DNA from: Przewalskia tangutica
Lineage: Eukaryota; Streptophyta; Magnoliopsida; Solanales; Solanaceae
NCBI GenBank assembly: GCA_029844215.1
Contig: CM056718.1
Span: 84,246,764-84,310,763 of the forward strand
Direction: 5' to 3'
Length of the DNA: 64,000 bases
Made by a program: the position numbers and the translations under genes. Shown here piece after piece: positions 58,868 to 64,000 of the stretch; position 1 is the stretch's first letter; every line of letters starts with the position of its first letter. Under the pieces are notes generated by a model. The model did not search any database and had not been told where the DNA came from. It saw only the letters and a program-made list of their open reading frames with translations.

Positions 58868-59285
58868 TAGCTACGCCAGTGGGTGATTCGGTGGTAGCTC
58901 GACGGGTATATAGGGCTTGTCCAGTGACCATTTACAGTCGTCGGACCCTAGCCGACTTGATAGAGTTGGATATGATTGATTTCGACGTGATCATGGGTAT
59001 GGATTGGCTAGCCTCTTGCTACGCCAATGTAGAAGCAGAGAGTAATGCAGTTCCAGTTTCTGAGGAGCCGGTTGTTGAGTGGGAGGAACAACAGTATCGT
59101 CGAGGTAAGTTTATTTCTTACCTCGAGGCTAGGAAGATGGTGCGAAGGGTATATCTACCATCTCGTTCGGGTGTTTGATAACGAGGCTGCGGTGCAGATT
59201 TTGATCGATTCAGAGTCGAGAGAGTTCCCAGGCGTGTTTCAGACGACCTCCGGGTATCCTCCCGAGAGGAGATCGAGTTTTGTAT
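58868..59285 (+). pseudogene. R7 protease, second part, and RT linker
   Basis: The frame 58879-59178 gives 'VYRACPVTIYSRRTLADLIE' then 'MIDFDVIMGMDWLASCYANV', the conserved C-terminal half of this protease type. A linker with 'SYLEARKMVRRVYLP' follows. It continues from 55519 across the S3 site. Confidence 0.82.
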
Positions 59286-60030
59286 AGATGTGTTGCCAGA
59301 CACTCGGCCTATTTCTATTCCGCCATACAGAATGGCACCTGCCGAGTTGAGAGAGTTGAAGGATCAGCTTAGGGATTTCTTTGGAGAAGCGGCTTCATCA
59401 GCCTAGTTTTTCTCCCCGGGAGCGCCGTATTGTTCGTGAAGAAGAAGGGCGGGGCCGCTGCGCATGTGTTGATTCTGACGGTGAACAAGGTGACCATTAA
59501 GAACGAATACCCCTTCCGTGATTGATGATTTGTTCGACCAGTTGCAGGGTGCGAGATGCTTCCCCAAAATTGATCTACGGTCGGGCTATCATCAGGTGCG
59601 AGTCAGAGAGGTGGATGTCCCTAGATCGCATTCGGACGATGCGGGCATTATGAGTTCGTGGTCATGTCTTTTGGGTTGACCAATGCTCGGTATTCATGGA
59701 TTTGATGAACCGAGTGTTCAAACTATTTTTGGACACGTTTGTGATAGTGTTCATTGATGATATCTTGGTTTATTCGCTCAGAGCGGGAGCATGCGGAGCA
59801 TTTGAGGTATCTTGTGACAGTTCTCCAGACCAAGCGGTTATGCGCCAAGTTTTCCAAATGTGAGTTTTGGTTGACTTGGTGGCTTTTCTTGGGCATATTA
59901 TGGTGATGGCATTCGAGTGGATACGGCAAGATCGAGGCGATCAGGCGGCCTGACCTACTACTCGGCAGGTTCGCGATTTTACGGGCCTTGCAGATATTAT
60001 CGGTTCGTGGAGAAGTTTGCTTCTATCTGC
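59286..60030 (+). pseudogene. R7 reverse transcriptase, frameshifted
   Basis: Domain order is readable across frames: 'PISIPPYRMAPAELRELKDQ' (about 59310-59370), 'FVKKKGGA' (about 59432-59456), 'LRSGYHQVRV' (about 59577-59605), 'FVVMSFGLTNA' (about 59655-59690), the catalytic 'VFIDDILVYS' (about 59745-59777) and 'FLGI' plus 'YRFVEKF' near the end. About seven 1-2 base slips break the frame. RT copies the genomic RNA to DNA. Confidence 0.85.
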
Positions 60031-60480
60031 ACCATTGACTAGGTGACTCGTAAGCGGCCAAGTTTGATGGTGATGCTTGTGGCGAGGTTTCGATTCTTTG
60101 AAAGAGATCGACGACGCCCGTTCTTACTCTTCCGGAGGTCGAGCGGTTATGTCGTGTATTGTGATCGTCGGGCATCGGGTTGGGATGTGTGTTGATGCAG
60201 CATGGCAAGGTTATAGCATATGCATCCGACGGTGAAGAAACACGGAGGAACTACCCACCCATGATTTGGAGTTGGCGGTGTGATTCACGCTTTGAAGATC
60301 CGGAGGCACTATTTGTATGGGGTTCACGTGGATATTTATACGCACCACAAGAGCCTCCGTATATCTTCACCGGAGGAGCCGAACTTACGGCGAGACGGTG
60401 GTTAGAGTTGCTTAAGGATTACGATGTTGATATCTGTACCACGGGAAAGCCAATGTTGTGGCGTATGCTCTTAGTCGTAG
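60031..60480 (+). pseudogene. R7 RNase H, frameshifted
   Basis: 'GLGCVLMQHGKVIAYAS' (about 60180-60225), a Tyr-Pro segment, then 'HALKIRRHYLYGVHVDIYT' (about 60284-60340) match the Ty3/gypsy RNase H fold with its catalytic acidic residues partly in shifted frames. It follows RT directly. Confidence 0.78.
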
Positions 60481-61760
60481 GTCGATGGGAGCCTATCGGA
60501 TGTGCGGTAGAGAGGAGGGACATGGTTCGTGATTTGCATCGATTAGCGAGCCTTGGTGTCCGCTTGATTGATTACGATAGCGATGGGGTTCGAGTTCGTG
60601 AGGTTGCGAGTCTTCCATCGTCGAGAGGTGAAGAGGCAACAATTCGAGGATCCGATTTTGACACGTTATCGTGATCTGACTCTTCGTGAGGCAAGGGTCC
60701 TTTGGTAGCACACGATGGGGTGCTAAGGTTTGAGGGCGTGTTGTGTGTTCCGGATGTTTGAGGACTTGGCGGAGTTCTTGGGAAGCACACGCGTGTTACT
60801 CTATCCATCCGGTCGACCAAGATGTACCACGACCTTAGATCGTGTATTGGTGGGATGGCGAAGAGGGCGTTGCGAGTTCGTAGCTCGGTGCGTGTTGTCG
60901 GCAGTAAAGGTAGAGCACGAGGCACGGTGGTTTTATTCTGACGATAGAGATCCCGACCGGAAGTGGGAGGTGATCAACATGGACTTCATCACGGGATTAC
61001 CTCGCACTCGGAGGAGACATGATTCTATATGGGTTATCGTCGGCCAGTGTGACAAATCAGCCCACTTTCTTCCGTCGGGGCGACTTTTTCGGTGAGGATT
61101 ATGCGGACTTTACATCAGAGATCGCCGATCGCATGGAGTCCCTATTTCGATCATATCGCATGAGAGCCCGTTTACGGCTAACTTCGGAGGTCTTTCGAGA
61201 GAGGTTTAGGGGCGGTGAGCACGAGCATCGCATTCCATCCACAGAGCAGACGGACGGCCGAGCGCACTATCCGCACCGCGAGGATATCTTTGCGAGCACG
61301 TGTTATCGACCGGGTAGTGGGAGGATCATTTGCCTCTAGTTGAGTTCGCGTACAATAATAGCTACCACTCCGGTATTCGGATGTCGCCTTATGAGGCCTT
61401 GTATGGGAGGAAGTGCGGTCGCCTATAGGTTGGTTCGATGTGGGCGAGGTGCGGCTAGTGGGACCAGATTTGGTGCGGCAGATGGATAAGGTGAAGCTTA
61501 TCCGAGGCGGCTATCGACGACTGAGTCGGCCAAGTCGTATGCAGATCATCGTCGTCGGCATCTTGAGTTCGAGGTTCATGATTGGGTTTTCTAAAGGTGT
61601 CACCCATGAAGGTGTGATGAGATTCGGGAAGAAGGAAACTCGGCCCAAGGTACATCGGGCCTATCGATCGTCGCGAGGTAGGCAAGGTTGCCTACGAGTT
61701 GGATCTGCCGTCCGATCTGGAGGCGGTGCATCCGGTGTTTCACGTTTCTATCTTTGAGAG
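60481..61760 (+). pseudogene. R7 integrase, frameshifted
   Basis: An N-terminal zinc-binding area with 'YSIHPG'-like and 'KMYHDLR' runs (about 60795-60840) is followed by the catalytic core: 'MDFITGLPRTRR' (first Asp, about 60979-61014), 'IWVIV', 'KSAHFLP', a damaged second-Asp region near 61145, then 'FHPQTDGRA'-like and 'VEFAYNNSYHSGIRMSPYEA' (about 61339-61400). A C-terminal 'KLIRGGYRRLSRPS' segment (about 61495-61540) follows. Integrase would insert the new copy with 5-bp duplications, as seen for R3 and S1-S3. Confidence 0.82.
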
Positions 61761-61986
61761 ATGTATCGGGATCCATCTAGTACATCCGATTGGCGACGCC
61801 CGGTGACCAGGGGTTATCGTATGAGGAGATTCCCATAGCGATAGTCGATCGTCGAGTTAGGCGTCTGCGGACGAAGGGCGTGGCCGTCAAAGTCTTGTGG
61901 CGAACGAGCTTAGGGAGGAGATGACGTGGGAAGTCGAGGAGGACATGAGGCGGAGGTATCCTCACTTATTCCCACACCTCGTGTAA
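61761..61986 (+). pseudogene. R7 chromodomain-like tail
   Basis: Reads in shifted frames as the R6 tail does: a 'YEEIPIAIVDRRVRRLRT'-like run (about 61820-61875), 'VAVKVLW' (about 61883-61905) and 'RYPHLFPHLV' ending at a TAA (about 61984). Two single-base slips separate the parts. It identifies the element as a chromovirus. Confidence 0.78.
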
Positions 61987-62116
61987 CTTACTTTCTATTC
62001 TTTGGTTTAATTTTCGTAAATTGTTAAGTGTTATATTGTGGCCATGTGTGGCACACCAAGTATTTAAGCTTTATCGATAACGGTCTTGGGAAGGAACATT
62101 CGGGACGAATGTTTCT
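61987..62116 (+). other. R7 short 3' untranslated stretch
   Basis: About 130 bp between the pol stop and the polypurine tract, including AAGGAACATTCGGGACGAATG, an inverted repeat (ACATTCG/CGAATGT) present at the same place in R1, R3, R4 and R6. Confidence 0.7.
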
Positions 62117-62129
62117 AAGGAGGGGAGAA
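62117..62129 (+). other. Polypurine tract, R7
   Basis: AAGGAGGGGAGAA directly before the 3' LTR start at 62130. Confidence 0.92.
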
Positions 62130-64000
62130 TGTTATACCCCGTATTTCCGGAGTATGTACGTGAGGGCGTACATACGAAAGTTTAGCCTTAAAGTTAGGCC
62201 AAGTTCGAAAATTGTGCACAACTCGCTAAAAGAATCGTTTCGGCAAACGTTTCCACGGCTTCCATAGGGAAAATTCGGCTATGCCATTTCTAATTTTGCG
62301 GATTTTTCCAGAGACGAAACATTTTGGACCAACGGGAGGCGACACTTGTCACCTCCAATTGATGGACTTGAACGAGCCCATTGGGCGAATTGGACTATGG
62401 ATGGCACGTTTTTTGTGCCTTTGCACAAGTCAAGGAGTTGGTAGGATATTTGTGTGTAGTAGATAGAATGGACACTTGCCTAAATCTTCACCCTACACTT
62501 GACTTGCACTTGGCATCATCTTGACCCTTGGTTGGCCATGGCTTGACCTATAAATACCCCCTTAAGATGAAGAGTTCTTCATCCACAAATTCCTTTCAAG
62601 TCTTGAAAATCCTCCCCTCTCCCTCGAGCTTGTTTCGCCCAACACCTCCCCTTTGAGAAGCTTGCCGAGGCTACCCCTAGCCTAGCCGAAATCTACCCCC
62701 TCCCTTGGTAGAAAAGTTGCCTTCTAGTATTGTTATAATGCCCAAAATACCTAGCCCAAATCCCTTAGTCCTTAGTAGAAGTTGTGAAGAACTTCTAAGG
62801 TTTCTTGGAGCTACCGGAGCGTACAACTTAGGAGATAAACCTTGCTCAGGCGCGACTTTTATCTAGGATATTATTGGGCTTACCGGGGTAAATAAACTTG
62901 TCCTTCTTTAGTAATTAGAGAATTCATACTGTAGAAGTATAGATATAAGTATAAATACTTAGAAGGGTATTAAAGAATAGAATTGAACTGTTATCACAGT
63001 AGAAGGGTTTAAAAGAAGAATAATCAGCGTACTTACTTAGAATTTGTTTTCACTGATGAACTTGAGTAGCTCAGGGTAGGGAAGTCTTTGCCCAATTTTC
63101 CGTAGGATAGAGAACCCTACGCTTGAAGCTGTTTTGAGTAGTCCGAGCGTTGATAGACGTGTCTGACTATTATAGGTTGAATCTCTGCGCGCGACATATT
63201 CAACTTGGCAGGTGGTTTTCGCTGAGAAGGTATGTGATTCTTCCTAAAGCATGATATTTTAGAATATATATGTAGTACGGTAGACGTACATGTGTTAACT
63301 GAATAATAACTACGGCAATGTCTTTCGACTTAAGCCTGAATAATACTTACGGCAATGTCTTGCGACTTAAGCCTGAATAATAAGGATCTTAAAACATTTC
63401 AAAAGAATATTGAATCATTTTCTTACAGAAGAAAACTAATTGGTTTTTAAACATCAAACTTAAGAGTTATACTAGCTTTATGGGAAGTTAGGTATAACAA
63501 CTTAAGAATGATAAAAGGAACAGTTTACTTATGTGTTTATAACAGACTTATATTGACTTATGAAAGAATAATAAAATGGTTTGATAAGTAGACATGATAT
63601 GATGCTATGTGTGGTAATGACTTGTAACGTTTGTGTAAAGAGGTCAGTCTTACTTATGCTTATGTTGTTTAAACTATAAGCTGTTATGTTAGTACTATAT
63701 CACTCACCTCTTGAGATGATACCGGGGGTTAAGCTGCCCTCCGATGCGGGGTAGACTCAGGCGGTCTGGGACCATGATTCGAGAATACCTCATGCGGGTC
63801 CAAGGGCCTATCTTGAGCTACGAGTTCCGTGTTAGTATGCAGGTTATGCCTCACGCGATCTATGTGGCCATGCGGACAGCGAGTCGGGGCGATGCCGAGT
63901 AGCTACCCTCGATGCGGGGTTATATACCTATGCGGGCCTACGTGAGTGGCCTATGCGGACTACGGAGTCGAGATTAGGCTTGCATGGTGATACTACGCAA
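62130..64000 (+). repeat. R7 3' LTR, left 1.87 kb
   Basis: TGTTATACCCCGTA onward, matching 51437 to about 53325 of the 5' LTR. It contains the TATA box (62549-62556), ACTTAAG array (63295-63382) and start of the CGCAT-rich repeat (from 63740), then leaves the window. Confidence 0.93.
62549..62556 (+). promoter_or_regulatory. TATA box of R7 3' LTR
   Basis: TATAAATA 419 bp into the LTR followed by CCCCC, same context as 51863. Confidence 0.68.

Larger units (their letters stand above)
51437..64000 (+). mobile_element. R7: full-length-type Ty3/gypsy chromovirus, right end outside window
   Basis: 5' LTR 51437-53912, primer site, leader, gag, protease (split by S3), RT, RNase H, integrase, chromodomain-like tail, polypurine tract, and 3' LTR from 62130 running off the end. 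All domains of an autonomous element are present but frames are broken in many places. The two LTRs are almost identical in AT-rich parts (about 52615-52975 against 63298-63655, two substitutions seen), so the insertion is young. It is the likely type of partner for the gag-only elements. Confidence 0.92.

Noticed and set aside
60180..60674. 164-codon open frame as an intact gene
   Set aside because: Only its first part matches RNase H in frame; the remainder is a shifted reading of RNase H and integrase coding sequence.
1..64000. tRNA, rRNA or host protein-coding genes
   Set aside because: None recognised on either strand; the tRNA-like matches are 12-base primer sites of the LTR elements.

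Overview
The window looks like plant nuclear heterochromatin made entirely of transposable elements; I found no host gene. Evidence for a plant: Ty3/gypsy chromovirus elements (tRNA-Met primer sites, Gag with a CCHC knuckle, RT-RNase H-integrase order, a C-terminal chromodomain-like tail) and a plant-type hAT transposon. The protein style (for example the 'IPIAIIDRQVRRLR...VLWRN' tail) resembles Tekay/Del-type elements of asterids such as Solanaceae. That placement is inference, not a search result.

Layout, left to right, with my element names. R1 (+, enters from the left, 1-7037): a gag-only element inserted in R2. R2 (-, 7038-12565): a gag-pol element cut by R1 in its RNase H region and itself inserted in the 3' LTR of R4. 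R4 (-, 12566-29989): a gag-only element whose 3' LTR is cut again by R3. R3 (+, 14041-23223): a complete gag-only element with a GGTAA target duplication. 29990-30949: a fragment of an older LTR type (type B, -). R5 (+, 30950-38722 and beyond): a decayed gag-pol element holding solo LTR S1 (-, 34787-38426, duplication GTAGG) and cut in its protease by a second type-B LTR (-, from 38723). That LTR is cut by a hAT transposon (about 42976-48590), which holds solo LTR S2 (-, 44772-48317, duplication TAAAT). The hAT is cut by R6 (-, 48591-51436). R6 is cut in its chromodomain-like coding region by R7 (+, 51437-end), and R7 holds solo LTR S3 (+, 55520-58867, duplication TAGCT) in its protease. The right half is therefore at least seven insertions deep.

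Two kinds of element share termini and leader. R2, R6 and R7 carry pol remnants and have LTRs of about 2.46-2.50 kb. R1, R3 and R4 carry only gag plus a shared 0.9-kb block without recognisable pol, and have LTRs of 3.2-3.7 kb. This fits a non-autonomous gag-only (TR-GAG-like) family that borrows pol functions from the other group.

The most interesting signal is RNA-like structure. All six primer-site-to-gag leaders contain a hairpin whose 8-nt loop carries, in five of six, the palindrome GTGCAC. One stem pair appears as A-U, G-C or G-U in different copies. This is the layout of a retroviral dimerisation-initiation kissing loop. The LTRs carry two further conserved hairpins, an inverted repeat in U3, and a slot filled by a different minisatellite in each family.

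Reading frames are broken almost everywhere by 1-3 base indels, even in copies whose AT-rich LTR parts are nearly identical. The breaks cluster at CAG/CTG, CpG and C/G-run sites, so some may be consensus errors at methylated cytosines rather than real mutations.
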